Assembly (NCBI RefSeq): GCF_963676685.1
Contig: NC_092345.1
Span: 44,227,838 to 44,291,837 of the forward strand
Direction: 5' to 3'
DNA length: 64,000 bases
Origin: Mytilus edulis
Lineage: Eukaryota > Mollusca > Bivalvia > Mytilida > Mytilidae
Shown: piece after piece, positions 47,052-57,884 of the stretch
Layout of the letters: the number at the start of each line of letters is the position of its first letter
How positions within the stretch are numbered: position 1 is the first letter of the stretch
Notes under the pieces: model-generated
Databases searched by the model: none
Seen by the model: only the letters and a program-made list of their open reading frames with translations
What the model was told of the DNA's origin: nothing
Position numbers and translations under genes: made by a program

Positions 47052-47194
47052 ATACAATTATAATCCTGGTACTTTTGATAATATTATAGGTATAAGTACT
47101 AAATCATTTTGTATAGATTGGTTATGCAGTTTTAGGAAATGTATGAGCTACTGGATTCCCATATAAGAATCTTAAGATATATTTAGTATGGAAA

Positions 47195-47345
47195 TAAGAA
47201 GATGTGGCAAAACTGCCAATGAGACAACTTTCCATCATAAACCAAATGACATAGGAGTTAACTATAAGTCACCTATTGTCAGCTATAAGAAAGTCCCGAA
47301 ATCACAAATTTAAAACACTTCAAACGAAGATAATAACGGCCTGAT
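47195..47345 (+). mobile_element. SINE-like fragment
   Basis: AAGAAGATGTGGCAAAACTG then CCAATGAGACAACTTTCC and CAGCTATAAGAAAGTCCCG. Same family as 51930-52090, which keeps TCAGCTATAAAAGGCGCCAA. Confidence 0.55.
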
Positions 47346-47419
47346 GTATGTTAAAATGATGATCGAAAAAGTAATTTGATAAAAAAGAGTTATCAAAGGT
47401 ACCAGGATTATAATTTAAT

Positions 47420-47463
47420 ACGCCAGACGCGCGTTTTGTCTACAAAAGACTCATCAGTGAAGC
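47420..47463 (-). ncRNA. Hammerhead ribozyme relic
   Basis: Minus strand: CTGATGA and stem II GTC/GAC are kept, but GAAA has become AAAA and stem I is weakened (GCTTCA). Embedded in a short retrozyme fragment (47395-47510). Expected inactive. Confidence 0.7.
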
Positions 47464-48093
47464 TCAGATCAAAATAGTTATAAAGCCAAACAAGTACAAA
47501 GTTGATAAACAGCAACAAACGACAACAAATGAATTATAGGCTCATGACTTTGGGCAGGCACATACAGAATGTGGCTGGATTAAACATGTAACACAGCGCA
47601 AAACCCTTCTCATATCATGGAACAGTGGTGAACAGGACAATATATGAACAAACTATAAAAATCATTTGTAAGGGTTTATCTCATCAGTTCGATAGAAAGC
47701 AGAAAAATAAGTAAAAAAAAATACAGATCGGATGTGGCAGGGTATTTATACTTAAAAAAAAGCACTAAGTACAATTCTTGGGGTTCTTACAGTAAATGAC
47801 AGCTAGTTCAAAACCGACATCAACTAATAAATCATGTACTAGTATCTTAAGACTAATGTGTATATTTTGATATTCTTCCTCAGTCATAATAATTAACCTT
47901 CCATCATTACCGAACTGAACAAAGAAATAATACGACGGGTCCCGTTTCTTATTTATTATTTATAACTGTTGATGTACATGTCTTTTGGTTTTACGAGTCT
48001 TTGTTTACTCCTTGGTTTTGATTGTTATTGTCTTGCAACTTCATGCAAACTAAATAAAATTGTTTAATAACGTATCTCAATCATTCTACTCAC

Positions 48094-48152
48094 TTCAGGA
48101 TATCTTGATAGATCTAGGGTTTTCCATTTCTTTAACTCCTCTTTAATGGCAT
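48094..48152 (-). CDS. Carboxylesterase exon 8
   Basis: 59 bases: DAIKEELKKWKTLDLSRYPE, acceptor ATTTTCGTAG, donor GAA|gtgagt; brings the frame to phase 0. Confidence 0.78.
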
Positions 48153-48439
48153 CTACGAAAATAAAATTTTACAATAAAAAAAAAACATATATTAGTTTTC
48201 TAATGTGATTTAGCTCAGGGATGCAATATATGTCTAGGTGAGAAATAAGTTTTGCATTCCAGTTTTAGCTTTCTCTTTGGTACAATGCGATTTAATAAAA
48301 AAAATCACAAACCGTCCGACGGGGTATACTAATGAATAAACATGCTGATACCACTCATCAACCCTTTAATAAATGAATGCTTAGTATATAGAGTCTCTCT
48401 GTGGGAAGCACTGGCATTAAACATAAATAAAATAAATAC

Positions 48440-48535
48440 CTTTGAATTCTTGTCTTTCTGGAAAGGCAAATGCCAGCATTTCGATTGTTGAATTAGTGTC
48501 ATAATATGTATCCTTTTCAACAATTTCTTCTATAT
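48440..48535 (-). CDS. Carboxylesterase exon 7
   Basis: Acceptor CATATTTGTAG. 96 bases, phase 1 to 1: IEEIVEKDTYYDTNSTIEML then AFAFPERQEFK. Fits the variable helical region between the Glu and His of the triad. Confidence 0.82.
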
Positions 48536-49029
48536 CTACAAATATGTTTGTTTACGATAATTGTTGCTCGAATAACAGAGTAGATTTTTGTAAAAACAAT
48601 AAACCACACTCCGTGTCTTTGTCGTTGAACAGTTTTGATGATGTTTCTTGAAAAATGTTTTTATTTGACTATACATCGATGAACATGTTGTTTGCAACAT
48701 AAAAACATAGTGTATGTCTTGGCCTTTGTTGTAATCTTATATTGCGTTTGGTTTGTACTTATACAATCCCATTAAACTCGAAAACACAGCTATCTTTATA
48801 TCCATCTCTAACCAGTGCTGATTAAAATCCCCCAAAAAATCCACTAACGTCTGAAAATTAGCAGTTACCCATTTGTTGTATTTTAATAATTTTCTTATTG
48901 TCACTACATATATTGTGTTTTGATTTTTACAATTATTTCAAAATAGAGTCGAGTTTTAGGGATAAAATCAAATATAAAGGTATTTCCAATAAACCTACAG
49001 GTATTTGAATATTTCAATGATAAACATAC

Positions 49030-49177
49030 TCAAAATATCTAAATCTAATGGCCAGGCTTCATCTCGGGCCATCATGATTAACACTGAATCAGCATGAAAT
49101 TGTTCACAGGTAAACAAATATTCCGGACTGTCTGTTACATGTGTTAAAAAATCACCGTCAACAACTATCCAATTATT
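49030..49177 (-). CDS. Carboxylesterase exon 6 (catalytic Glu)
   Basis: Acceptor TTTTTCAACAG. NNWIVVDGDFLTHVTDSPEY is the conserved PVVDGDFL segment, and SVLIMMARDEAWPLD replaces the usual IGTNKDEG while keeping the acidic catalytic Glu in DEA. Donor TTGA|gtatgt. Confidence 0.9.
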
Positions 49178-49580
49178 CTGTTGAAAAAGATAAGAGTCAG
49201 CATGGGTTACAATATCTGCGAAAACGAGGTTTTGTCCTTTTTTAAACTTGCATGTTTAAAATCTTTGACAATCAATTTTTTTTTATTTGCAGACATTGAA
49301 ATATTGTATAAGTGGTTTTCAGTGAGAAAAACCAAAATGATTGAAATTTAACTTCCGCATGCACCATTAACTTTAAGTGAACTTAGTTCCTTTGTGTCTG
49401 TGAGGATGGTGGATATCAATTGCAATGACAATCATTCATCATCTTTTTATATTTATATCGACAACACTAGGTATCGTTTTGTCACATACTAGTAGCTCAC
49501 GGAAACACCAACATAAAAAAAAATCATATCAAATCACACTATTTTAACTCAATGAACAATATCTGTAGTAAACCTTTTAC

Positions 49581-49789
49581 CCCAGGCCTATATGTTGAAA
49601 GATATTCATGTACAGCACCTCCTTCTATCAATTTATTAATAGCATCCTGTTCTTCATCACGGTAAACATAACTCGGTCCAGGTCTGCAGTCTTCTGGGAT
49701 TGCTGACACTCGAGTTGTCCTAACACAAGGAGATAACGCCAAAATGGAAAATGGTGAGCAACTGTGGATAATTGCATTTCTGAATAAAC
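49581..49789 (-). CDS. Carboxylesterase exon 5
   Basis: GLFRNAIIHSCSPFSILALS matches the GLFxxAIxxSG helix. Then a Cys-containing lid region (PCVRTTRVSAIPEDCRPGPS) and a helical stretch ending TYRPG. Donor GGG|gtaaaa, phase 0. Confidence 0.92.
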
Positions 49790-50405
49790 CTGTTAGAACG
49801 GATGAAAAACATTGATATTTGTTAAATGTGATTCTCCTTATCTTTGGACTTTTGATGAATTATGAATGATTATACAATACAAGACCAGCCAGATGTATTT
49901 GTAATAGTCTGTAAGATGAGACAAGAAAAATGTTTTTCAAATTTTGTCACAAAATTGTTTAGGATTTGTTTGTAAGAAGGTTGCTGCTCACAGTGGTTAA
50001 ATTAATGTTATCCCTTCGAAAATGTTATGGACGTAATTTCGAAACTTGTTGACCGTTATGGAATGTCTGTTTCGCAGATCGATGATGACGGATATGTTCC
50101 AATTGTATTTACCACAATCCCGTACTATTTTTTAAGAGAATTAAGATGGACATCGTGGAAATTTTCTAAAAACCTAATGACAGAGAAACAAACAATTACA
50201 ATAGTAAAATTTTTACAAAACTCAAACACTTAAATACTATAGATGATCATTGGCAACCGGTATTTTCATTTGGTTATCTTTTATGAAAATATTATTATTC
50301 TGCGTATGCACATAAGAAGTAAAATTAGGACATAGATATGATTTCTTTTTGGTGGATTAAAGCTGGTTTTAAAGATAGCTACATCTATCACTCTATCTAT
50401 CTATC

Positions 50406-50586
50406 CACAGTCGCTTGAATTTTAGTGATATATGTATGAAAAAGCATATTACTATAAACTATTATCTTCCACTTCAGTGTTAACTGTAGGTATATTTCAT
50501 CACGTGCATCCCCTATATTATACATATAACAGTATTTTTTTCATTTTTTTTTTCATACATATATCACTAAAATTCAAGCGACTGTG
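50406..50586. repeat. Foldback with perfect 38-bp arms in esterase intron 4
   Basis: CACAGTCGCTTGAATTTTAG at 50406 through TATGAAAAA (50443) is exactly complementary to 50549-50586. The 105-bp spacer has no homology. The perfect arms suggest a recent MITE or inverted duplication. Confidence 0.88.
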
Positions 50587-50853
50587 ATCTATCTATGACA
50601 GTCGAATAAAATTCTATTATATTGACGATGATTTTTGATCAAAACAAACAGACACACTAGTTTAAAATCTCAAGAATAAGTGTACAGCAGTCAACATTTT
50701 GTTAAAATCAAAATAATGCACTAGAATGAAATACAACTGATGTCGAAAAATGAAATTTGTAAAATGGATGTCGTCAAAAGACAAAATGAAAACTATAGTC
50801 AAATTTGATTGCAATATAATTTGAATGAATTCTAATGTATACAATGAAATTTA

Positions 50854-51087
<234 letters not shown>

Positions 51088-51929
51088 TCAGCTATTGTAA
51101 TTATTATAAGTATTTTAATGACACAATATCTCTTATTAGACTTGACAAACAAAGTGCAAATGTTCTTCCTAAATGATATACTGAGTGGATTTCAATATGT
51201 AGCAAAAGTTCATCTAAAACAAAGACAGTCCTTTTTTTGCCAGATGACTATTGTTGGTCTTTACAAAATACTTTAATTTTCTGTTTAATCTAACTACCAA
51301 TAACACCATTGCAAATTGAAAAAGTGTAAATAGGTCATCAATTTAAATAAGTATCAATAATGTCCTTATGCTAAAATCTTCAAGTTTTGTTGAAAGTGGC
51401 CGTGGATACTAATTTATTTTTATTACCGTAAAACTAATGTTTCATTTCAGTGTTCTTAAGTAGTCAGTGTACAATGTATCTCATTTAATCAAATTGAATA
51501 GAAATAAGGACATGCAGCTTATTCGGGGTTTTTTTTAAAACTTTTATGCTCGAAAAATTTGAAAATACTTCTTTTGAAAAAATTAATCAACCCTTCCAGA
51601 AGAAAAAAAATCATTAGCATATTGGTTTTTTTAAAGTGAAAAAAAAAATAAAAATATCGACCTCCAATAACAATCAAATTCTGAAAGTCTCTTATTAAAT
51701 GCCAAATTTAAATGCTCAAACATTTAAAAAGAATGAAAAACAACTGTCAAATTCCTGACGTCCTACAATCATTTTTTACCTAGAAAATAGAGATAAAAAC
51801 CTGATTTTAAAGATGATTTTAACTATGAAACTAAAGGCCTAAAATTATTTATATTTTCCTCATAATAGAAATGAACTCCGTCTCGTCATATTTAAATTAT
51901 TATAATCTATTTTTTTTTTAAATAATAAG

Positions 51930-52380
51930 AAGTCGTATGATTATCAATGAGACATCTATCCTCTAGAGTTCAAATAGCTAGCACCTATAGGTCACCTTTA
52001 ACAATTAGAAAAAAGTATACCGTAGAGTCAGCTATAAAAGGCGCCAACTTAAGAACGTGAAATAATTCAAACGAGAAAACTAACAGCCTAATTTGCACAA
52101 TACAATTAACGTAAAACATATATGACGGTTATTAAACATTAAAAGCTACTGAATTGCAGACACAATAAGACTGTGGTGATGTTAATAGATATGAAAAGAT
52201 GTGGTATGAGTGCCAATGAGACATCTCTCCGTCTAAGTCACAATTTCAAAAGGTAAAACATTATACACGGAGACTTGGCTAACACAGAACAGTAAAATGT
52301 GAATGGCCCGAAAAAAAATGACAAGCGTAAAACCATTTAAAAAATGAAAGCTGTGGTGTATTGTTAGTGTATGGTGATTG
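51930..52380 (+). mobile_element. Two SINE-like repeats in tandem, esterase intron 3
   Basis: First fragment 51930-52090 (ATCAATGAGACATCTATCC), second 52195-52350 (AAGATGTGGTATGAGTGCCA then ATGAGACATCTCTCC and GAGACTTGGCTAACACAGAAC). Same family as 42230-42480, in plus orientation. Confidence 0.6.
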
Positions 52381-53010
52381 TAACTTGTTTGTAGATCTTA
52401 CTTAACTCAACATTCTTGCTATTCACAGTTATCTCTATTTATAAATGAATGTGTTTCAGAGGAAATGTATTTTATAAAAGATTACAAAAATTTACGATTG
52501 TGATAGGTTGCCTAATGCGTCTAAAAATTTCAGAGCAGATATAACTTTGACCTGAGTAACTTGTTTACCCCGTTGTCAGATTTGCTTTAAAAGCTTTAGT
52601 TTAAAAGGTATAACACAAAAACATCATTTTAACCCATGTTTTTGCCAGGGCGTCCATCTTGGTTGATATGCGTGGTCAACGGATACATTTGTTAAACAAA
52701 ACATCACAGGATTTTGACATTTTCAATGCATGAAGATCTGCATGAGGCTTACCCTTACAACTCACTCGGTAGTATTTTGAAGTTCATGCAATTCCGCTGT
52801 TTTTGTTTGATGTATTGATTTGTTTCTGTTTTCTTAATCAATGTACAAGACTTGAATATTTGTATTTTTGGGGCCCAGTTGTTTCAAAGGAGTAGATTTT
52901 TGTAAAAGTTGTCAGACGACGATGACGACGGAGGGCCAGGTGAGCTTAAAAAGACTGCAATATACCGGTTTGGTTTAGATGAAAATAATTAAAAAAAAAG
53001 TAATTCCTAC

Positions 53011-53155
53011 CAAGATCGTTAAGTCTATAATTGAAGGTTATAACAATTATTTCTCCTTGTGCCGCAAGTATATCTCCATCAAACATGGCTCCCATTTCAA
53101 CTACGTTTCCACCTCCATGAATAAAAAATAAAACTGGCAGTGCCACTTTGTCGAC
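53011..53155 (-). CDS. Carboxylesterase exon 3 (oxyanion hole)
   Basis: VDKVALPVLFFIHGGGN then MFDGDILAAQGEIIVITFNY and RLNDLG. HGGG supplies the oxyanion hole, and VITFNYRL is the conserved strand after it. Donor CTTG|gtagga, phase 1. Confidence 0.93.
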
Positions 53156-53525
53156 CTGTGAATATTACAAGTCGAGAACGTGCGAACTCGGGGAATATTT
53201 CATTCGAAAATTGTAAATGTAATAAAATATACAATGTTGATTCGTATATATTCAAAGGTAAACAAAAATGGTGTATACTTGATTTCGATGTTTTGCCAAA
53301 AGATAACACACAAGCCTATGAAAAATATTTACTTCGTTGAACTCTCAGATTCAAAGTTCATCTTAACTCATAAAATTCAACGAATAATAATGATAAAAAG
53401 TTGATGATAAGAAGCTCAGGTTAAAAGTATGGATGAAATATGCGTCTTTAAGTTATTTATAATCAAATATTCAGCATGAAGAGTACAAAACTGTCAAAAA
53501 CTATGTTGTATTTAAAACTTATTAC

Positions 53526-53705
53526 ACAAAATGTAGTATAACATATTTTTGGTACATAAATGTTCATATCAAGGCAGTCTTCATCAAAGTTCATAAACCC
53601 TGGTTTATGAAAATCTATATAGCTGATATACGGCTACGGACACGCTGGTGGGAGTTCATTCGTTTCTAAAACTGAAGGCTTCCATGCCATTGGGTCCTGC
53701 GGCCT
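53526..53705 (-). pseudogene. Carboxylesterase exon 2, with in-frame TAG
   Basis: Acceptor AATTTGTTGCAG. Reads RPQDPMAWKPSVLETNELPP then ACP and a TAG, then without a frame change PYISYIDFHKPGFMNFDEDC and LDMNIYVPK, which contains the type-B second signature. The TAG stands where a Gln (CAG) is common after the conserved Cys, so a single C-to-T change explains it. Donor most likely TTTTGT|gtaata, giving 60 codons and phase 0. Confidence 0.85.
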
Positions 53706-53889
53706 CTGCAACAAATTTTAATATAGTGTTTAGTGTTTGTTTTCCCCGAACTGATTTACTTTTTCATTTTCAGACTTAACAAATGTTCGCGAATTTTTGG
53801 CACTTTCAGTAAAGAGAAGTTTGACTATTTCATTATACTGATTTAAAATGTCTTCATATATTTGTTTATAATGGAGAAGAGGGCAAACG

Positions 53890-54205
53890 ATACTAGATAG
53901 GTATTCGAAATAATAAATCGAAAATAAACTGACAACTCATGGCTAAAAACAAACAGAAAAACAATAGTTCCAATAAGGTGGGAGGGGGTGCTGGTTTTGT
54001 TAGGATGAAATTAGGGAAAAAAAGACAGGAGTTTTGAGTCCAAAACAGAAGGAAGGTTAGCCTAATGAAAAAAAAAGACAGGACCAAAATGCGTGATAAT
54101 TATAAAGGCAGGACAAAGATTGCAACTAAAATATGAATGTAGGACAAAAATTGTCATCCTACCCCCACCCTACCCTAAAAAAGTCAAATGGTAGCTCCCT
54201 TATTA
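53890..54205. repeat. Dispersed repeat in esterase intron 1
   Basis: Contains GGACAAAAATTGTCATCCTA and ends CAAATGGTAGCTCCCTTA, the same end as the repeat upstream of the ZIP gene (11680-12100). Confidence 0.5.
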
Positions 54206-54624
54206 TAATATTGAAATGCTTTCAGAGTTCAAGAAATAAATTTTTCGAAGTTTTTACCTTTATCACTTTAACTTTGATATTAAAAACGTAAATAAACTTA
54301 AAATTTTTTTTTTAACAAATGGGTTAACAATCTTGTTTGCTGTAGTTTTTTTTTTATATAATACAATTCCTATCTGACGGCGGATTGTAAACATGTTTTT
54401 TTCATCTTTTCTAGTAATGCCAGGTAATATTTGACTACGTTACATGGTTTTGATCACTTAACAAAAGTAAGCTTTTGTGTTTGTTGTATATTTCATGCTT
54501 ACAAAAAAATCATGGAAGATTATAAATAAAATATAGTCTACATGTATATTACAGTTTTTTCGAGTACGTTAGCTTATATCGGTTTAATTTAAAAAGATAT
54601 AAACATAAGTTTGAAAGGTCATAC

Positions 54625-54804
54625 CTTAAAGCGTAAATGACCGATAGGTGGAGATGCATATGGAATACCAAGATATTCTTCAACTTGTCTTTCTGGAACA
54701 CGTGTAGATATTTTTCCACGGACATTCCCGAAAACCGTTTCCCTGACTAATAAACACTGACCCGTACAGAAAGCGGCCGTCAAAAGAATAAGTCTTGAAG
54801 GCAT
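54625..54804 (-). CDS. Carboxylesterase exon 1 (signal peptide)
   Basis: Encodes residues 1-60. MPSRLILLTAAFCTGQCLLV is a typical signal peptide. Then VFGNVRGKISTRV and VEEYLGIPYASPPIGHLRFK, the N-terminal esterase motif (YLGIPYAxPPxGxLRF). Ends TTTAAG|gtatga, phase 0. Confidence 0.9.
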
Positions 54805-54835
54805 TTTTATTCGCTGTGCTTAGATTCTGGTCACT

Positions 54836-54846
54836 GTTTTATATAC
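54836..54846 (-). promoter_or_regulatory. Candidate TATA box of the esterase gene
   Basis: Minus strand TATATAAAAC about 32-42 bp before the ATG, implying a very short 5' UTR. The duplicated copy upstream of the relic exon has lost it (it reads TATAGTATTAAGG). Confidence 0.5.
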
Positions 54847-57042
54847 TATACACTAATAATTATTTGGGTATTTTTTCATTGCAATTTTATATTATCTAAG
54901 ACGAAATAATGCTTGTTATTATAGGGGGGATGTAATAGTTATATGAAACATTACATGGAATCGTTTTATTATCATAAACGTTTTTAAATCTGCTATAATA
55001 GTACATGCCATTTTGCAATAGGCACATTAGTGTTATTAAAGCTTGTTAGATAACACTTAATATATGAAGATTTTAAGTTCATAGCTATTGTCTATATGAT
55101 TAAAGAGATATTGAGGATTTTTTCAAAAACAAATTCAATGTATATATCGTGTTCAAAATTTGTAATATGTTTATGGTTTGTTAGGGAATGTGTGAGAATT
55201 ATTCTATTTTGATTTACAATGACCGAAATAATAGCCACAGCGAAGTGTATAAACTGCGCGTCAGCTTGCAATTTTTGGTTAGGGACTAGATTTTTTGTCA
55301 TTGAAAAAAAGGAAGTATGATTATTTGAATCTCTATGATAAAAATTTAAATTGATATACATATTATTTTTGACATTTTCTTTTTCAAATAATCTCAACTG
55401 GTTAATTATGCAAAGTTTATCATTTTGTCTGTGTCTACTTTTTACTTTTGTACTTCGAAATTTCCTCCCTTTAAAATATCAACAAAACTGAATATAACAG
55501 GTCACAAAAACTTGATTTTTACCTTTGTTTACTATTTCGGGTTTGATATTGTTTAATTGCTCAATATTGACTTTTGTTTTATGGGTTTTTTTGCGGATTT
55601 TCTTCCTATTGTTTTTTGTTTCAAATTCTTATCATGGTATTTTCTGTCTCTCCGAATCGAAGAATAATTTTGATTTGCAACTTTGGTATCTTAATGCTAA
55701 AAAACTAATCATAAGTATATATTTTAAACGACGATACTTGAATATTCAATTAGGAATGGATTTTCCTGGGTTGGGGAAGGAATGTAACTAAGTCACAACA
55801 TTATCTCTGTATCAAAAGGAACTGCGAACAGGGTTTAATTATATTATTCCCTGCGTGTAAATCTTTATAATGAAGATATGGTTAGCGAAAATGATCATTT
55901 CGCATTATCATAGAAAATTGAAAATATACTACCAATAAACTTTTGGTTTTGTAAGCCTAGGATTCTCAGAAAGTTATAAGGTCTTCAATAATAGCTGATT
56001 AAATACTGCCATTAGAGTTAAAAAGATAAAACCAAATGTTAAACGCTCAAAATCCTAGTGAAATAGTTTAGTAAAACTTTTACCAACTCCTTACTAAGCC
56101 TTACATGACAAACTCAATGTGTTTCTTTTTTTTATTGGAAAAAATACATTTGTATTGTTAAAGTCATATGGAACGAGTGACTGGTAAAAAATAATGTTTA
56201 CTAGTATCCAATTCTTGAACCAATGCATGTTTAAATCATAAACTTAGTCTTCTGTGCACGATTTTATCATATTTTACGCAAATATATCGTTTAATCGTCA
56301 TTTTTTTTCTCTCTCTGTCTGTTATGATCTAACAAATATGGTAGCTCATTAATTGCCGTGGTCTGAAACCGAAGTTTACCGATTGTTACCTTACAGTAAA
56401 CAATCAGCAACAAAGCATGTACAATCAGATAATAGTTTATTTAAATGACAGATCCATGCGTATAGCGATATTCGGATTTTTACGAGACGGGTCACGTTAA
56501 GGTCACTTACATATACGGACAGATGTCGGCGAATTGCTTCCTGAAAAAAAAAGGGTTGTCAGCATTTGAACATAGAATGTTCCGTCAATTACGCTTATAA
56601 ATTTAAAGTTAATATGTACATATATATTTTTTACAATTATAAGTCATTCCAATAGAACGATACTTTGCATTACTGTGTACTAAATATGCAAACGAATATT
56701 TAGTAAAGCAGATGAATGCCCTTTTTAGAGATTCCAAAAAAATTGGCAAAAAGAGCTAACACTATTTTAATATAAGAAATCTCGCCAACTTCAAAACGGA
56801 GCGCGACAGAAGTCTAGAATTGTAGTACTTCGGTGTTGACATGAATATCAATAACATGGTTATGTTTATAAATATAGTGTGTGCAAAAGTTAGAATTATT
56901 TGAAATACTAAGGATGTTCTTATCCAAGGCATAGATTACTTTAACCGTATTTGTCATTTTGTTTTGGGAATTTGGGTCCTGCATGCTCTTCAACTTTGCG
57001 CTTGTTTTGATTTTCTATCTATTTTAATAATCTTTAATATGA
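54847..57042. other. Esterase upstream DNA and spacer
   Basis: Positions 54847-55450 are a diverged copy of 57885-58430 (shared GGCACATTAGTGTT/GGCACATAAGTGTT and TATATGAAGA...TTAGTTCATAG), so the duplication that made the exon-1 relic included the promoter region. 55500-56820 has no recognised feature; 56825 onward is a retrozyme relic. Confidence 0.55.
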
Positions 57043-57086
57043 GCGTCACTGATGGGTCTTATATAGACGAAACGCGCGTCTGACGT
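57043..57086 (+). ncRNA. Hammerhead ribozyme variant
   Basis: Stem I GCGTCA/TGACGT pairs even better, and stems II and III and GAAA are intact, but the core reads CTGATGG. The last base of this box is normally A, so activity is likely lost or low. The rest of a diverged monomer precedes it (56825-57042). Confidence 0.75.
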
Positions 57087-57704
57087 ATCAAGTTATAAGA
57101 CTGGCACTTTTGGTAACTAATAACTAGAATACATTTTCGAAACCTATACAAACTATAAATGAAAACGTTGAACAGATCTGTTTACAATCCCTAGTAAACT
57201 TGATGATAATACTTTGGGAGTTTTCTTTCTATAAAATAAATTACCAACTGCTTTTAACATACACCTCTTCGTTATCTGACGAATGTAAACAAATATCAGA
57301 TCTATTCTATTAGTGTCAGATACATGTTTTACCACAAAACAAAAGTGAGCTCTTGTGCTTGCTTTTAATCAATGTTCTAGATTGTATCCTAAGATCACAG
57401 AAGACTACACATACAATAAAAGATACCAGAGGGACAGTCAAACTCATTATCGAAAATAAACTGACAATGCCATGGATAAAACATAAAAAGACAAACATAC
57501 AAATAATACTACACAAGACACAACATAGAAGAGTAAAGACTACGCAACGGTAACTCTATCAAAACTGGGGGTTGTCTCATGTGCTCCGGAAGGGTGAGCA
57601 GTACATTCAGCTCACATCGCTTTAGTTTACAAAGATATAAAGCTTTGAAATGTCCCCTTATGATTAATAATGATATCATATGACATAGCTTAGAAATGTC
57701 ATAC

Positions 57705-57884
57705 ATTTAAGCGTAAATGACCTATAGGTAGAGATGCATATGAAATACCAAGATATTCTTCAACTTGTCTTTCTGGAAAACGTGTAGATTTTTTTTCACG
57801 GACATTCCCGAATACCGTCTACCTGACTAATAAACACTGACCCGTACAGAAAGCAGCAGTGAAAAGAATACGTATTGAAGATAT
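57705..57884 (-). pseudogene. Relic of carboxylesterase exon 1
   Basis: 180 bases aligned end to end with 54625-54804 at high identity (for example TTTCTGTACGGGTCAGTGTT and GAAAGACAAGTTGAAGAATA). The ATG is ATA, the codon after SG-type LLVR is TAG, and the TATA box upstream is lost. The donor GTATGA is kept. No downstream esterase exons lie between it and 54.8 kb, so it is a solo, dead first exon left by a tandem duplication. Confidence 0.9.

Larger units (their letters stand above)
46098..47085 (+). mobile_element. Tandem retrozyme array with three hammerhead ribozymes
   Basis: A 356-bp unit is repeated head to tail. Two complete monomers run from one predicted ribozyme cleavage point to the next (46334-46689, 46690-47045), with a partial unit before and a short piece after. 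Units differ at only a few positions. Each carries a hammerhead core plus a structured stretch in which TGCTGGTGA (46396) and TCACCAGC (46427) can pair. No protein is encoded; the duplicated 80-aa minus ORFs are shadows. Retrozymes are non-autonomous retroelements whose transcripts self-cleave and circularise. It lies in esterase intron 8, antisense to that gene. Confidence 0.87.

Noticed and set aside
53526..53705. Acceptor inside exon 2 (CCGTAG) that would skip the stop
   Set aside because: It would remove the conserved PxxW segment and Cys, and the upstream acceptor and sequence fit the family well.
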